A stretch of 64,000 bases of DNA, taken from Chlorokybus atmophyticus. Taxonomy: Eukaryota; Streptophyta; Chlorokybophyceae; Chlorokybales; Chlorokybaceae. Below are positions 35,138 to 48,133 of the stretch, piece by piece. Numbering within the stretch: the first letter of the stretch is position 1; the number at the start of each line of letters is the position of its first letter. The DNA is taken from assembly GCA_009103225.1 (NCBI GenBank), contig RHPI01002402.1, forward strand, positions 114,064-178,063, in the 5' to 3' direction. The translations under genes were made by a program, and so were the position numbers. Under the pieces are notes generated by a model. It did no database searches, was not told the origin of the DNA, and was given only the letters and a program-made list of their open reading frames with translations.

Positions 35138-36695
35138 ATGCGCCCTGGCAGCGCCCAGGCCACGCGCATGGCGAACCTCAAAGCCCAGGTGCACAACAAG
35201 TCCTTTATCACCATTACCATTACCATCACCATCACCATCACCATCACCATCACCATCACCATCACCATCACCATACTCACTTGTTCAGCAATGTTTGTCT
35301 TGCCAGGTGGCGAGCATCCATGCCTGCGGCCCGAGCCCCTCCTCCGCCCTCACGGACGAGCACGCCTCCCTGCGCGCGATCCTCGTGGCGGGGGAGGACG
35401 CCTCCGCCACCGTGCACGACACGCTGCAGGTGCGTGTGTGCTTGTACACATGTGGGTGGGTGGGTGCGCGTGCGTGCGTGTGCGTGTCTGTCTGATGTGC
35501 TTCATATCTGATGCCTGTATTTGTATTTGACAGGAACTGAGGGCACGCCAGATGGCTCTTGAAGCCCTCGCGGCCAGCTTGCTGGACGACACAAGGAGTG
35601 GGTATGACGGTCGTGGACACGACATGGTTGGTGACTGTGCTAGTCTCCCAAGCACAAGTATGAGTGGAACTGAACGACAACAGCGGCGGAGTAGTAGCAG
35701 CAGAAGGCCATCTGCAAGGTGTGTGAGCATGTGCTGGAATGTGGATGCAAACGTGAGCAACAACAGTCAAACAACAACAAACCAGATGTGTTACATTGTA
35801 GTTGGCAAACCTCCCACTCTCAGTGCACCATGCGAGCAGGCGGTTAAGGCACACCCCAGCGACCGAGTCAAGCCCAGGCAAATCATATGTTTCCCAACAG
35901 CGGCCCGCAGAGCAGCCCAACAAGGTATGAGCTACACATCCAGAGTGCACTGCATCGCCAGAGGCGATGATGTATAATCAGCACGACACTCACCGACTTT
36001 GCCACACAACAGGCAGCTGCGGATGCGCTAGCGTTGGCGCAACTGGAAGACTATGCGAGGGGTTTGCTGATGACGCATGGTGACCGTGACGACCCCGCCG
36101 CCAACCTCGCGCGCTACGCCGTCAGCGCCCCGCTGCCGGACTCGCTTGCAGACGCGTGAGTGGATGAATGAGAATGCGTGATTGCGTAAATGTTGGGTGT
36201 GCGCACGTTGGGGTTGGGGGCCGGGGGGGGAGGGGGGAGGCTTGTATATGCGCACGTGCGGGTGCGCCTGCGTGCATGCGTGTGTGCATGTGTGCATGCG
36301 TGCATATGTGTGCCTGTGCGGGTGGGTGTTTGCTTCCTGTATGTGCGAGAGTGAGAGCCTCCCTCCTTCCGGCAGGTGCGCAATCTGTCTGGAAGTTGTT
36401 GGGAGCAGCCAGCAGCAGCTGCTTCTCGCCTGCGGGTGAGTGCCTATGTGTGCATGCATCTGTTTGCGTGTTTGTGCGCGCATTTGCACAAGTACCTGCT
36501 GCAATGATCGGCTCGGTATCATTTAGTGGTGAAAAGCTGGAGGGGAACACACTGGGCACTGTGTACGTTTTATCACTCAGGCATAGGTATCACGCGGCGT
36601 GTATTGAGAGATGGGTGCGAGGGAAGCATGCTGGTGTGTGCCCGCTGTGCAAGACGCAACTGTACCCTCGACCACTAGAATTGCAATCAAGATGA
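35138..36695 (+). CDS. RING-H2 zinc-finger protein, probable E3 ubiquitin ligase
   Basis: Exons seen: 35138-35188, 35307-35429, one starting at 35534 (3' end uncertain, about 35626-35717), 36013-36155, 36376-36435 and 36581-36695. The last three join in phase. They encode CAICLEVV, then CGHRYHAAC, then CPLC: a complete C-x2-C, C-x-H-x2-H-x2-C, C-x2-C RING-H2 finger at the extreme C-terminus. Upstream exons are Ala/Leu-rich and helical (ELRARQMALEALAASLLDD). RING-H2 fingers bind ubiquitin-conjugating enzymes; the substrate is unknown. The exon at 35534 could not be joined cleanly to the one at 36013: a small exon near 35912-35935 may lie between, but the phase is not settled. Start ATG 35138 is tentative; Met at 35168 is an alternative. 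Confidence 0.7.
35208..35275 (+). repeat. (CCATCA)n/(CCATTA)n microsatellite in an intron
   Basis: About ten hexamer units lie within the first intron of the RING-H2 gene, between 35188 and 35307. Confidence 0.9.
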
Positions 36696-38489
36696 ACAAG
36701 CGCAAGCGCGCAGGAGTCGAACTCGAACGTCATCACATGAGCCTGAAACGGTAATTCCAGCTTGGGCCATGTTCACTGACAGCCTGTTACATTGTGCATG
36801 TCTGTTTGGTGTTGTTTCTTCTCAGTGCGTGCGACTTAGGGGCCATGTGTCGCCCCCTCTCCCCACTGTCAGTACTAGTGAACGACCTGGCACATCGTCG
36901 TTGCGGTTTCGTTTTCGGATCAACCCTTTCTTCAAGAACGTATCAGCTGATATGTAGCGCAACATACTATTGGCATACTATGTATGTACTATCTACTTCA
37001 TACGAGCATGCACACAATCACTGTTGATTGCATGCATGTGCAGGGGACACCGGCTATGCCAGAGGCCAATGGCGAAGATGTTTTGCATATGGTTGTACAT
37101 GACAGACATGGCATGTGTCTGCATTTATTGATGCCGTCCGTTATAATTGCTTGCGAGTTAATCGCATCGAGAGTCGAAAAAAAGGCGGTGCACGCGTGTC
37201 TCCTTGGCTGACAGGGGGCCTTTCGGTTTCGTTCAATCTATTATAAACTTCTTCGTATTGAGCACATCGCGCATTGATATTATGACGCCGACGCTCTTGC
37301 CATATACGCTATGTATAGACTCAGGTGAACGTGTTGTCAAGTATGACTTTGATTGACCAAACTGTTTAATCCATAACAGTTGAGTAGTCTTTGTGTCTGT
37401 TTTCATAACAAAGGTCGACCCGTGGGTGGAGAAAGTGAAAGAGGGTGTGCTGAAGCTCATGGTCAATCCATTTCCTACAGCAGCAGCGTGGTTGGTTTTT
37501 TTGCCACATGTGGCTTTGCCGGTGAGGAACCTGCTTCCGTTGCTCCTCGTTTTTCTCAACAGCAACAAGGACTTGAGAAGCGTCTGGCATTAGTGGGTTA
37601 ACAAGCGAGCAACGCATGCCATCTGGTATTGTGGTGTGTGTATGTATGTATGTATGTATGTATGTATGTATGAATGTATGAATGTATGTATGTATGTATG
37701 TATGTATGTTGTTGGAGTTCTGGTGTGGTAATAATACAAGGTGACTGCGCCTTGCACTGTTGATTGCGGATGAGGTTCCCATGAGCGCATCAACTAGCCA
37801 GCCCAATCAGTGTCTGCAGGCGGCAATCTGTCATGTCAAACGCAATCATCCAGTCAATCCACATCTGCTTGAATGGATTATCTGATGTGGGCAACCACTC
37901 CGGTGCTGCACTCTTCGTGAGCTCTTATGTTGGCTTGGGATTAGACATGCGATTAGACATGCCGCGCAGAGCTTAACAGCGTGCTATATGCACAAGGCGA
38001 TTGTTGCTGCAACAGAGGCATTGCCAAGAAACGGATGGCGGCACGGCGTAGTTATGTATAACAAATTGAAATGAAGCGCGCTGTTGTTAGCATGCTATGC
38101 GGTGTTGCTATAGAGGATTTGTATCATAACGCTCTGCTGCCCAAGCATACGTGAACAGTGTGCATCATAATATGTACTTGATACAGTGACGGTTTGTGCA
38201 ACTCGGTGCCAACCCTATGTCACCAAGGTTGCTAGAAGTCTGCCAGCAACGCACCCACAATGGCAATTGCCTGAGCTTGCAGCTGTGCAAGTCTGCTGCT
38301 CACAGGTGTACGCCTTTTGCAAGGCTGAAAGCAGGTTGGTCAAACGATGCGGCTTTGTGCGCAGCAGAAAGTATTGGCCGCAGTGCACGCATGCCAGAGA
38401 GACTGCTCTTACTTACCGCGACTTATGATGCGTGCAGACAACCAAATGTAAAGGCCATTCACCAACTCCAAACACAACATTACTGACTA
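36696..38489. other. Intergenic, possible small unresolved exons
   Basis: An ATG at 36693 overlaps the RING stop codon and opens a short basic frame (MNKRKRAGVELERHHMSLKR) ending at a fair GT donor. A hydrophobic frame at 37393-37593 (AAAWLVFLPHVALPVRNLL) looks like one membrane helix. Neither could be built into a supported gene. Confidence 0.35.
37637..37709 (+). repeat. (TATG)n microsatellite
   Basis: About eighteen TATG units with two GAATG interruptions. Confidence 0.9.
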
Positions 38490-40235
38490 CTACAAATCAA
38501 TGGGTATCCTCAATCCATCATACGCCAGCTGCACATCAATCCCCAACTCCGGCATCATCTCTGCCAACTCAGCATTAACAACATCATGATCAAACTCATG
38601 CGTCATGCCCGTGAGCAGCGCACGCTTGGGCCGCACTCTCTTGATGACTTCCAGGCTTTGCGGCAGGTTGAAGTGCGTGTTGTGGGTTCGTTGCACGAAC
38701 AGCGCGTCTAGTATAAGTAAATCTACTGGCGGGGAGGAGATGAGAGCTTCTGTGCTGTCTAATAAACGGGATGCGTCGGATATGTAACCAACACGCTGGC
38801 GCGTGCCGAAAAGGAAACCCAACGCGACAAAGTCCTCCCCGTGCATTACAGGCAGTGGCGTGATGTGCAGGCCGGCAGCATTGAATGGTTTGATAGTGTC
38901 CGCCTCGATGATGTTGAAACTGAGCTGCGCTACTCTCCTTACCACCTGGTGTGGTTGTTCTAGATGCATCAGTAACATGCTATGTTACAGACGCACAGCA
39001 ATGCGTGTGTTCGGATGCAAGCGCGCATGCACACATGCATGCAAACACACACATAGACACACGCGCATGCATGCATGCATGCATGCATACACACACGCGC
39101 ATCACAAACGCACATGTACACACAAACGCGCGCGCACACAAACACGACTAGTGCTTGCCTCGGATGTTGGCTTAGCAGTGAGGTAAGGGAACACTTGGCG
39201 TATGCAACCGAACGCTTGGGCGGATAGGTACACGGGCAGGGCCGGTGCGCCGTTGCCGAGGTGGTCGGGCTGCAAACCCCTCAAATCATCCATGCCAAGG
39301 ATGGCATCCGCATGCTCGTGTGTCAGCAACAACTGCAAAAGAAAGTGAATCTTAAACTTCATAGATTGTAAACATCCACCCAACAGTTGCCAATCTTTGC
39401 ACGGCAATCAAGCATGCACGACAACAAGTGAAGTGGGGTTGTTGTGTGGAGTCGTAAGCACCCTGCATGATGGGCATGATGATGGTGGTGGTGGGTGGAT
39501 GTAGTAGTAGTAGTTGTTGCACCCACTGCGTCAAGGGATGGCACTCCATAGCGTGGGAACCACCGCAGCATGGCCTCGCGGAAGGTCTTGCCGCAGTCGA
39601 TCTGGATGTGCTTCGCATGTGCAATGCCACCATCGCATCTGCCGTCCCCCTCACCCTTGACGGCAACGTAGCGGATGAGCAGAGACGGATTCCCTCTGCG
39701 CCATGCATACCGATGAGAAATGCATGACAGTGTGTGTGGGGTAGTGTGGCTGCATATCCGCTGTGCAAAACATCCACTTCACCAGCCAAACGTGCACGCG
39801 CATGCGAGGCTGCATGCAGAGCCTCTGCAATGGGATGACAGTTTTGTTTTCACAAGCTGAAGAGGCAATTCAAACACAGTTTTCAAGTAGTAGATGCTAC
39901 TACTACGGTGGAAGCACTCTGCAGGAAATGTGCACGACACAGACAAGAGGAAATGAGTCGGTTTGAGGCGATGCTAGACTACTATTAAACTAAACTGTTG
40001 TTCAAAAGCAAGCAAGCAAGCAAAACGGTTACTGAGTGCCATGCCTGTAGTTTCTCGATAGTTCTGGCGGTGTCGCAAGGGCTGAGTGGCATACGGCGCA
40101 CGGCGGGTCCGTCGGTGCCGTCACGCAGCGGGGAGTTGGGACGCCCGTGCTGCTGCCAGTACCAAGGAAGATCAACTCCGACACGACCGCCTGCCTCCTC
40201 CTTCTCCCCACACCTCTGGCCTCACCCTCGGCCAT
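38490..40235 (-). CDS. Metallo-beta-lactamase-fold hydrolase (PhnP-like)
   Basis: Four exons: 40235 to 40045 (or 40033), 39695-39527, 39332-39159 and 38945-38490, giving about 329 residues (333 with the alternative first donor). The N-terminus [18 protein letters not shown] is the usual opening strand of PhnP-type enzymes. Metal ligands are all present: THEHADA (HxHxD), VMHGEDF, YISDAS and THEFDH. These enzymes hydrolyse phosphodiesters or related esters; plant and fungal cytosolic relatives are uncharacterised, so the substrate is unknown. Intron 3 uses a GC donor (GAG/GCAAGC), and intron 1 probably does too (CAG/GCATGG), because that choice gives the family-like [10 protein letters not shown] without four extra residues. 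Divergent from the gene starting near 40541. Confidence 0.85.
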
Positions 40236-40540
40236 CCACTTGACGCTCTCCTACGCCTCTTCCGCCGCCGCCGCCGCCGCTGACCGCCGCTGCTGCCACG
40301 TAAAGCCAGGTTCGTAGCGACTTGGAGGTAGCGACTCTGTGTAAGCGGCTTCCGAAGATGTAGCGAGCTTGCGTGTGGCTTCTGTATTGGCTCAGCTCGT
40401 GCGGCGGTGGCGGTGGAGGACGAGGAGGACGAAGAGAAGGAGAGGGCGGTGGTGCTAAGAAGTCTCTGTCTTCAATCTCTCGCTGGGCAGCTGCCAGGGC
40501 ATTTTCTTAAATCGTGCGTTTGGGCAGACTAAGCTTCTAG

Positions 40541-41813
40541 CAGGAGAAGGGTCGTCTGCTGCTGCTCTCGGCGCAGGAGCAGCCGGACGTGGACGTAGCG
40601 GAGGCGGGGGCGGAGGCGAACAAGGCGGAGCAGGGGCAGAACGAAAGTCTTGTGCAAATTAGGGCTTGTGCACTAGATGGACGGGCCGCCATGCATGACG
40701 CGGGTTGTGGACGGCTTCATCCGGGGTGCTTCTGTAAGAGACTTGGCTATTTACTTACATGCGTGCGTTGGCTGAGTTTACAAGCCATACATTTCAAACC
40801 CGCGCGCTGCGCACACACATAGTATATAACTCCCCTGTTGTTATGGGCAGCTGGGTTGGTTCGTCGGGGTTTACATGGGCTCCTACGACTGCCGCAAAGC
40901 CGGTGAGTGACTGCCGTTGCAATGCTTGCTGCTTGAATGACTAGTCAGACTTTGTCATGCTGCACTGCTTGCTCAATCTCTTTGATCATGTGCGCAATCT
41001 TGTGTCCCGTAGAAGTGTTTCTTCGCTGCTTTCCCCTCTTTTGTGTTGCTTTTGCTGGCTTGTGTAGTCACGCTGTATGTTTGCTTCAGGCCCTCGTGGT
41101 TTACATGGCAGGGTTTGTGGGTAGGGAGCTCGCTTCTCAAGTGGTAAGTGTTTTCTCTGGTTGAGAAGACCAGCCATTGTGCAAGCGATTGTTGTTTTCC
41201 TTTCGCTCCCCTTGAAAGCCAGTCTGTTCATTTTCTCAACAGTAGTCATCTCCACCAGATTGCTCATGCGGTACATGCATTTTGAGGAAGTCAAGTGGCA
41301 GCCAGTCAAGCTATGCCACCCTTTGACTTAATGCCGTTGCCAACATACTTGTTGTGTGTGCTAATGCATGTGGGGTTCTGCATAGCTTGTGTGTTGAGGT
41401 GCATCTGCTGCATTGCACAACACAAGTTGTCATATAGTACACATGTGCAACACTCGAGGACGGCATTTCCTGCAGGTGAGGTACACTGCACGCACCACCG
41501 GCATGTATGGCGCATACTTGGCGCTCTATTCAGGCTCGCACTGCTCGCTGGAGCAGTGGAGGGCTCAGAAAGACGGGGTAAGCACGCACAGTACCCACAC
41601 AACAGCCTCGTTGTTTACTCGTGGGCTTGAACACTTGTATGTGTGCAGTGGAATGCGGCAATTGCGGGCGGGTTGTGTGGCGCCCTGCTCGCTTTAAGCT
41701 CGAGGCAACCGCTCCAAATGTTGCAGTTTTCAGCGACAACAGCTGTCATGTCGTTTGTCGTAGACAAGTACTTTGTCAGGCATTCCGCGAGCACTCGAAA
41801 GCTGTGGCAATGA
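40541..41813 (+). CDS. Tim17-fold membrane protein, TMEM135-like (partial model)
   Basis: Exons in phase: 40541-40733, 40851-40902, 41090-41143, 41223-41289 (or 41304), 41476-41577 and 41649-41813, giving at least 210 residues. The early part has HDAGCGRLHPGC, resembling the Cys/His motif at the start of TMEM135. A membrane helix CLFIFSTVVISTRLL follows. The C-terminal part YGAYLALYSGSHCSLEQW, then RAQKDGWNAAIAGGLCGALL, matches the Tim17/22/23 signature (CxxE...R.K.D..N..IAG...GA). TMEM135 acts at peroxisomes and mitochondria; location here is inferred only. The first exon or exons upstream of 40541 are missing. The stop at 41811 may be read-through of an intron, because exon-like pieces continue to about 42300. 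Confidence 0.55.
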
Positions 41814-43441
41814 GGTTGATTGGCGGAAAGCACACTCGCGTGCTGGCCCCCCTTTAGCCGCACTCACATGCACACTTAACTTAGCGCCTCACGCAGCCTT
41901 ACTGCACGTATTAACAAACGTCTCATGGGCTGGCTGTCTGGCTGTACTTGCATCCCTCCCCTGGTTGCTGCCTACGCCAAGCTTGTCATTTGCAAATGTG
42001 CCTGTGCATGACAACCAGCATGAGCCAATTTAATGTTGTTGCCGCAGGTATGAGCAGGTGTGCACCCTTCCCTTAACTTCCAAGTGTGTTCAATATAGTA
42101 ATGCCAGGAGGAAGATAGTGTCTGCAATGCAAATTTTGAGACTTGGCTTGTCTTTTGCAAACGTTGTGGAGCAATTGCTTCCAACTTGCGCCGCCTGTGT
42201 GGTGTGCATTGCAGGTCTGCGTGCAGTTTCCGCAGCCCATCTTTCTGGTGCTCACGCTATGGAAGAGGTGTACAGGATATGCTGCCGGTAGTTGTAGACA
42301 TGCATGACATCACTCACAGCCAATGCCAAACAGCATGCAAGCACATTGTAACACAACCACCGGGCTATGCACACTGTTTGTTCCAACCTGTGTGCACCAG
42401 CGACATGTCAGGAGCAACCAGTATGAAGTGCAAGACTACACGCACCAGCATCTTGTCAGTGTAGCAGATATGCACCTCTGCTGCGCGGGTGGTGCTCAAG
42501 TCCCATCTTTGCCGTGCCCTGCACTGCTAGTCTTGTTAGTAGCGTTCAATAGCGTTCTAGTCAGTTGTAAGTGTCTAGTAGGCTGTGCTCTGGGCCCCCC
42601 CAAATCGTTTACTGCTGTGTCATATGATTGGCTTGATGTTGTGCTACTGCTGCTTGCACACTTCCTTGCATTTTAGCGCTTTATGCATGTAGTGCATATG
42701 ACTATGTGCATAGCTGGTGGTGGTGCTCTCTGCCTGCTCAATGGCGTGCTGCCCATCCTATTTGGTGACCAGTACATACAGTCGTGGTTCTCTCTAGATG
42801 GTGACGGTAGCACGCACAGCTTCATGATACTCCCTGAGAAATATGCACATGTTACCACCACCTGCAAGCGCCCAAAACAGCATATAGCTGTCACCAATAC
42901 ATACACTTGCAACAAACTCACTGCGTTCCACACATCACTGGCAATTCCCATAAACTTGCTGCCCTTCTTCCATTGCTCACAGCGGGCGTGCGAACACTGC
43001 ATGGTGCCCTTCTACAGTGCACTACCATGCAAGAGACTGCAGTGGTCCTCGCACCTAGATAAACATGTTGCATGGTGGCCATCACAATGGCTGTCAACCA
43101 ACATTCTAGTTGGCATGCTGGCACAAATCTAGATGGGAAGCAAAGGGTGCTTGCTCGCATCCGACCGCCGATTGAGCTGAGACCAGCAAGTTGTGTTAGT
43201 CACATACAAGTTGCAACCCACGTGGCACTACAACCAAGGAGTAGTGGGGGAAACGCACCTCAACCTCAGACATTGTATCACTGATTATGGTGGCCGTCTC
43301 ACCACTTGAGAGATCCACCCCGCTGCCTTTGCCACTGACCAAAGCACAATGATATTCATTTAATAGCAAAGCAAGTCCATGCTGCGCGCGTGCATGGCGT
43401 GTCAACTGTGCATGGCACCAATTGCGGCAACTGACAGCAGC
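41814..43441. other. Possible further exons of the Tim17-like gene, otherwise intergenic
   Basis: Short exon-like stretches occur after AG acceptors at about 41899, 42048 and 42215 (the last encoding VCVQFPQPIFLVLTLWKRC), but they could not be joined in phase. From about 42310 to 43441 nothing was recognised. Confidence 0.35.
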
Positions 43442-45961
43442 TTACTTCATCTTCAAATGGGAGCGCCTGTGAAGCCTGGGACTAGGTTCAGGGTGCGTGC
43501 GCCTGCTTTTGTCTGATTCGATGCCACCAAAGAACTGCCGATGCACATAGTCAACAGGTGTGTCATGAGCTTTCAACTGTACAGCATTGCGCATGACTTG
43601 TTTAAACATGCACGCACCTGATGCATAGAGATGAAGACTATCGACACTCCGATGAGAAAATTGATGGTCAGATGGTGTCCAAATAATGCCGCTGACATCA
43701 GTCCAGTCAGGATCGTGGCAACCGTTGATGAGTACTTTTTGAGAATGGTATCTGTGACCGTGCACACATGCTGGTGAGGCGCGTTGAACAATGCATCCGA
43801 CTTCTTAGGATACACATCGTGTACCTGCGAACTTGAAGAAAAAGGAAGATACAATGCCTTGCATCGCATTGTTGCATATCAGCAGAAGCGTGATGCCGGT
43901 ATGCCCTTCAAAGATACCTACAGTGCTACCTAAGAGATGATCAAATCAGCCAAAATGTGGTCAACAAGGAGCAGTGTATGTGTTTGCATGAGATGTCTGG
44001 GTTGCATGCGCACCTTTGTAGATGGCGTAGATTACTAGTCCTATCAAATTAAAGAATGCGCCATATGCGTACATCAGAAAGTTCTGCGCAACATTACGTC
44101 ATTAGTGAACGGTGATCATGCAAGCTTGTCTGGCAACCAGTACGTAAGCAAGCACAGCTCACCTGCATGTGCACGCTGTGCTCATAGTTGCTTTTCAATG
44201 CATACTCGTTGTACACGGACGCAGCAGATGGCACAGTAACGGACATCACGGTGTAAACGTAAGCTATCATTGTCGCGGGCAAGTGATCGGCGTCCGCACC
44301 GGGCAGTGCTGTGTTGCAGCTCAGTTGGTTTATAGTAATGCCCATCAGAAGCAAGAATAACGCCTCGCACTAGTAAGATGTTACCCATCAGCAAAGCATC
44401 CATCAGCTGTACTTGAGCAGCAAACTGGTTCAATTGCAAAGCATACCTGAATGACATTAAACCTCCTGTTCATCACAAGGCGCAAAAGAAAGGCAATCGT
44501 CAACACCTGCGAATGGTTAATCTGAGTAACAGAGCAGATTATGAAGATGGTTGAAAAGTAAACTTGCAGTCATGCACACCTTGAGGTTGGACAACATCTT
44601 GACAGTGGCAGGTTTGAAGTAGAGTTGCATGACAAACTTGAGGTAGTTGTTAATCGCGTACAACAATGCTGGCACTGCAAGCAATGCATTCGCCTTTGCT
44701 GCCTGCAGGCACACAATCAGTACAGTCCCAATACAGCACTCATATATCGCTGCAGTTGGCTGATCACACGCATGCATGTCAACCGCTGATCACGCGCGAA
44801 CACCCACCAGCAGCATGGTCGACAGCGAGAATGCAGACCTCTCTCCTGGCAACCTTTTTCGATTCTGTCCAAGCCACAACAATGCTGGTCACTTAGTACT
44901 CATAATGACAGATGCCATTAACAGAGACTTGCATTGAGCAAAGTCAAGTGCTGACACGCACGCATAGTATGCATGCGCATGGCCTTCCACCAACTACATG
45001 ACATGCATGGGGTGCAGTGCGTATGCATGTGTGAGTAGATGCATTTGGCAACTGATGAGAGGGAGGGTGCCAGCTACCTGTCCAACCAACATGACGCTTG
45101 CAAAGAGCACTTTTGCGATTTCTGTGAGGAAGTTGACGCTGACTGGGTTGAACAGAAAGCGTCCTTCCACCTTAGACATGTGCACGAGGATGGGCTGCAG
45201 GTCACAGAGAAGCGTTAATGGACATGCACAAGCTAAGTCGCCAAGTGAGGAAATATTCAACGCTGCACCGTGTAAAAACACAAGGCAGCATACCACTTCA
45301 CACCACCATGTTGACTCACGTGCTGGCCTCAGTATATACAGTATATATAACAGTATGGTGTCACTATACATAACAGTATACACAGTATCATAGTATATAA
45401 CAAAGCACTAGTTCGTTTCCTGTAACAGCAGTGTTCACTTGCTGTACCAGCACAAGCATTGGTGTTTATACTGCGAACTGCGAACTTTGCTTACCGACTT
45501 GACGTACTAGTACAGTAACCGACCAACATGACGACTTGGCAATCAACTGATTACTAAACAGGCAAAGCTGCTCGCAGCTGGTTTGTTGAGCAAACTGCTT
45601 GATGCTTGAAAGGTTCTCAACAAACCTATACTGCGGCCACTGTCATGTTTAGAGTATGATAAGGCAACTGGTACAACACAACTGCTGAACTTTAAATTGC
45701 TCATCCGCTAGTTACTTCTTTGCACGCCAGTGAAACCCACAAGGACAGGGGGGGGCATGCCTGCAATCCAATGAGGAAGCAATCTGTGGCCACGAGGATG
45801 AAGTTGTAGGCGCTTTTCTGCGCGTCGCTGCGCTCCCTGCTGCGCTCGTAAGCCCCGCTGACGACTCCACCACCACCGCCACCACCCGCACCCAAACTCG
45901 TGGAAGCAACGAGCAGCGGAACATTCTCACCCCCCGAACCGTCGCTCTCCGCCGCCCCCAT
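43442..45961 (-). CDS. Nucleotide-sugar transporter (CMP-sialic acid/UDP-galactose transporter family, SLC35A-like)
   Basis: Ten phase-consistent exons (45961-45761, 45194-45078, 44864-44808, 44702-44580, 44506-44447, 44369-44163, 44083-44014, 43929-43825, 43751-43618, 43534-43442) give 388 residues. Conserved family strings are [49 protein letters not shown] and [20 protein letters not shown]. About ten membrane helices are expected. These Golgi antiporters bring nucleotide sugars into the lumen for glycosylation. Plants lack sialic acid, so the substrate is more likely UDP-galactose or CMP-Kdo-like; not determined. The N-terminus has a Gly run (GGGGGGG) in a cytosolic tail. Intron 1 has a GC donor (CAG/GCATGC) that restores the conserved [11 protein letters not shown] junction. 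An alternative GT donor downstream would add 18-19 unusual residues. Confidence 0.9.
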
Positions 45962-48133
45962 CGTGGACCACTGCTCCTCCTCCTCTCGTTAACAGCACAG
46001 CCGCACCGGCTGCCCATGCTCACCCCACCAGCATAATGCCTACCCTTGTGCACCTCCCTAACTAACCCGGCTGCAACAGCCAATGCGCCAAACCACTTCA
46101 GCAGCACAAGCACAGGACGCAGGCGCAGGAGCGGGCGCTGGAGTGGAGAGGTGGGGGCGGGGGGGGGGAGGGCGGCGAAGGACGAGAAATCAAGAAGGCG
46201 GTAGATCCTTGCCCTTGCCCCTGCCCCCAGCAGCACCAACGCTCACCTCCTCTCCTCAGCTGCACAATGGCGGGTGTGACTTAGTTCGTTTGCCGGCGTG
46301 GGCACTGCTGCTGCCCGTGGTGCTCAAGCGGCAGCAACGGCTCGCGCGCGACTGTCCGATGATTGCCTGCGGGTTGAACCAGTGCAGGCGGTGCAACGTT
46401 TCGCCACTGCCCGTTTTGCCAGGGGTTTCGCCATGTTTCACCACGGACAACATAAGATACATTGTTGTTTTCCATTGATAGCTTGTTCCTGGGGCCTTTT
46501 CACTAAACCACATAAGGTATAGCGTAGGTAAGAAATGCAAGGCAAGACAACTTTGGGCGCATAGCTTTTATAGTCATGTATCATCCACTTTTAGGAGGAC
46601 AAATGTAAGTCCACCTCGCCCCTTGCAATAGATGCATTATTTCAGTCAAAAAATTTTCTTAATGGAGGGGGTGGGATTATTATAAAATAGGGGGGGCGTA
46701 TATCCCGGCAGATATGAAACCTTTCTTCATTGGTGGGGATGTGTTCATAAGTGCAAACAGTGGTCCGACCTCGGCGAGACATACACATGCAGGCAAGCAC
46801 ATTTATTGGATGATGCCGCTCATATACGTGAGCAAGACGCGTGTCAAGTATCAATTCTTGATTTGCCAACCAGATGAATGTCATGCCACGCTTGCTAATG
46901 GCACGCCGTGTCAGTGAGGATTATACAATGAAATTGATATATGTAATATAAGCAACTTCAGTGGTTCCATCTGAGAGACATGCATGAAGCTTGCGTTGTC
47001 ATGTATCTAAAAATGCAATCGATTGAATGATTTCCAATAATATCATCATCGTATGGTACATAATCATGGGCACAAAATTGTTTTAGCTTGTACCGCTTAG
47101 TAATCGACATATGCGCAAACAAGTCGTTACATTTGAAAGGATATAGTCATTTTGGTAACCTTTTTGGAGATTATAATCATACTCAAAGTCTAACATCACT
47201 CTTACACAGCATTTAATACATTTAGATATAAAGGGAATCTTGCTTGAGACTATATGAAAACTATATGACCCATTACTAGTATAATGTATTGCATGTGTGC
47301 GTGCTCGCGCGAGTATGGGCAAAGAAGTTGCTCGCATGCATGTGGGTGGGCGAGCGGGTGACACTACGGCAACCATGACATGGCGCACAATTGGGAGAAA
47401 CGTGATGCACATATCTGAAACTTGACATTAACCAACTACTCCTCATGCAACACAAAGTGCACACATTCCGTGTATGTGTGGAATATTGATGCTGTCAGCT
47501 TTCCATAATTACACAACCATCACCTACCTGCCTTAATGAATTTGCCAATGACACACTTGCCACCTTGATGATGCAGGTATGCAACCAAAAATATTTACAA
47601 TGTACATTAATCTTCAAGGTGCTAGACAATAAAGAGAACTTGCAATGTGCTCATGTCCAACCTGGTTACAAAAGAAGTACAGTAATTGCATCAGCTGCTG
47701 TTGGCCTTGAAGCCTGAATGGCTGTTCTTGCGGCTCAAGACGACATATTGCCGGTGCAATGTTAGCATACCATCACGTGAGCAACTTAGCCGCAACCGCC
47801 ATCACTGCTCTGCGCGCTACTGAGGCCATCTGTAGCTGTCCTGACCGCCTCAGTGGCGTCATCCGCGGTTGGAAGCGTTTTGGTCTGCACATGGCATGTT
47901 GTCTTGGTTGGTTTGGTTTGGTTGGTTTGGTGGTTGGTTGGTGGTTGGTTGGTTGGTTTGGTGGTTGGTTGGTTGGTTGGTTGGTTGGTTGGTTGTTTAT
48001 GACTTCTTACCATAAAGGTGCTGGTTACTTTACATAACGCAGTATTAAAGAAGGCATTAGTGGTGTGCTGCTACGCATGCGCACTGCCCTCATGTACACG
48101 ACTTTGGGCTGGGCTAAGTGTCAGCATATGTAC
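45962..48133. other. Intergenic, nothing firmly recognised
   Basis: A short plus frame at 46714-46917 (SANSGPTSARHTHAGKHIYW) faintly recalls an ADP-ribosyltransferase core but is too short to call. The rest is AT-rich without supported exons. Confidence 0.45.
47904..47994 (+). repeat. (TTGG)n/(TTTGG)n microsatellite
   Basis: Tandem TTGG and TTTGG units, about 90 bases. Confidence 0.9.

Noticed and set aside
36693-36750. Gene overlapping the RING stop codon by ATGA
   Set aside because: ATGA coupling is a bacterial feature; the short frame has no continuation that keeps phase convincingly.
43825-43880. A further GC donor in the transporter (CAA/GGCATT)
   Set aside because: The frame simply continues through it with conserved residues ([11 protein letters not shown]) to a normal GT donor.
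46714-46917. ADP-ribosyltransferase-like frame
   Set aside because: Only a faint likeness over about 40 residues, with no neighbouring exons.
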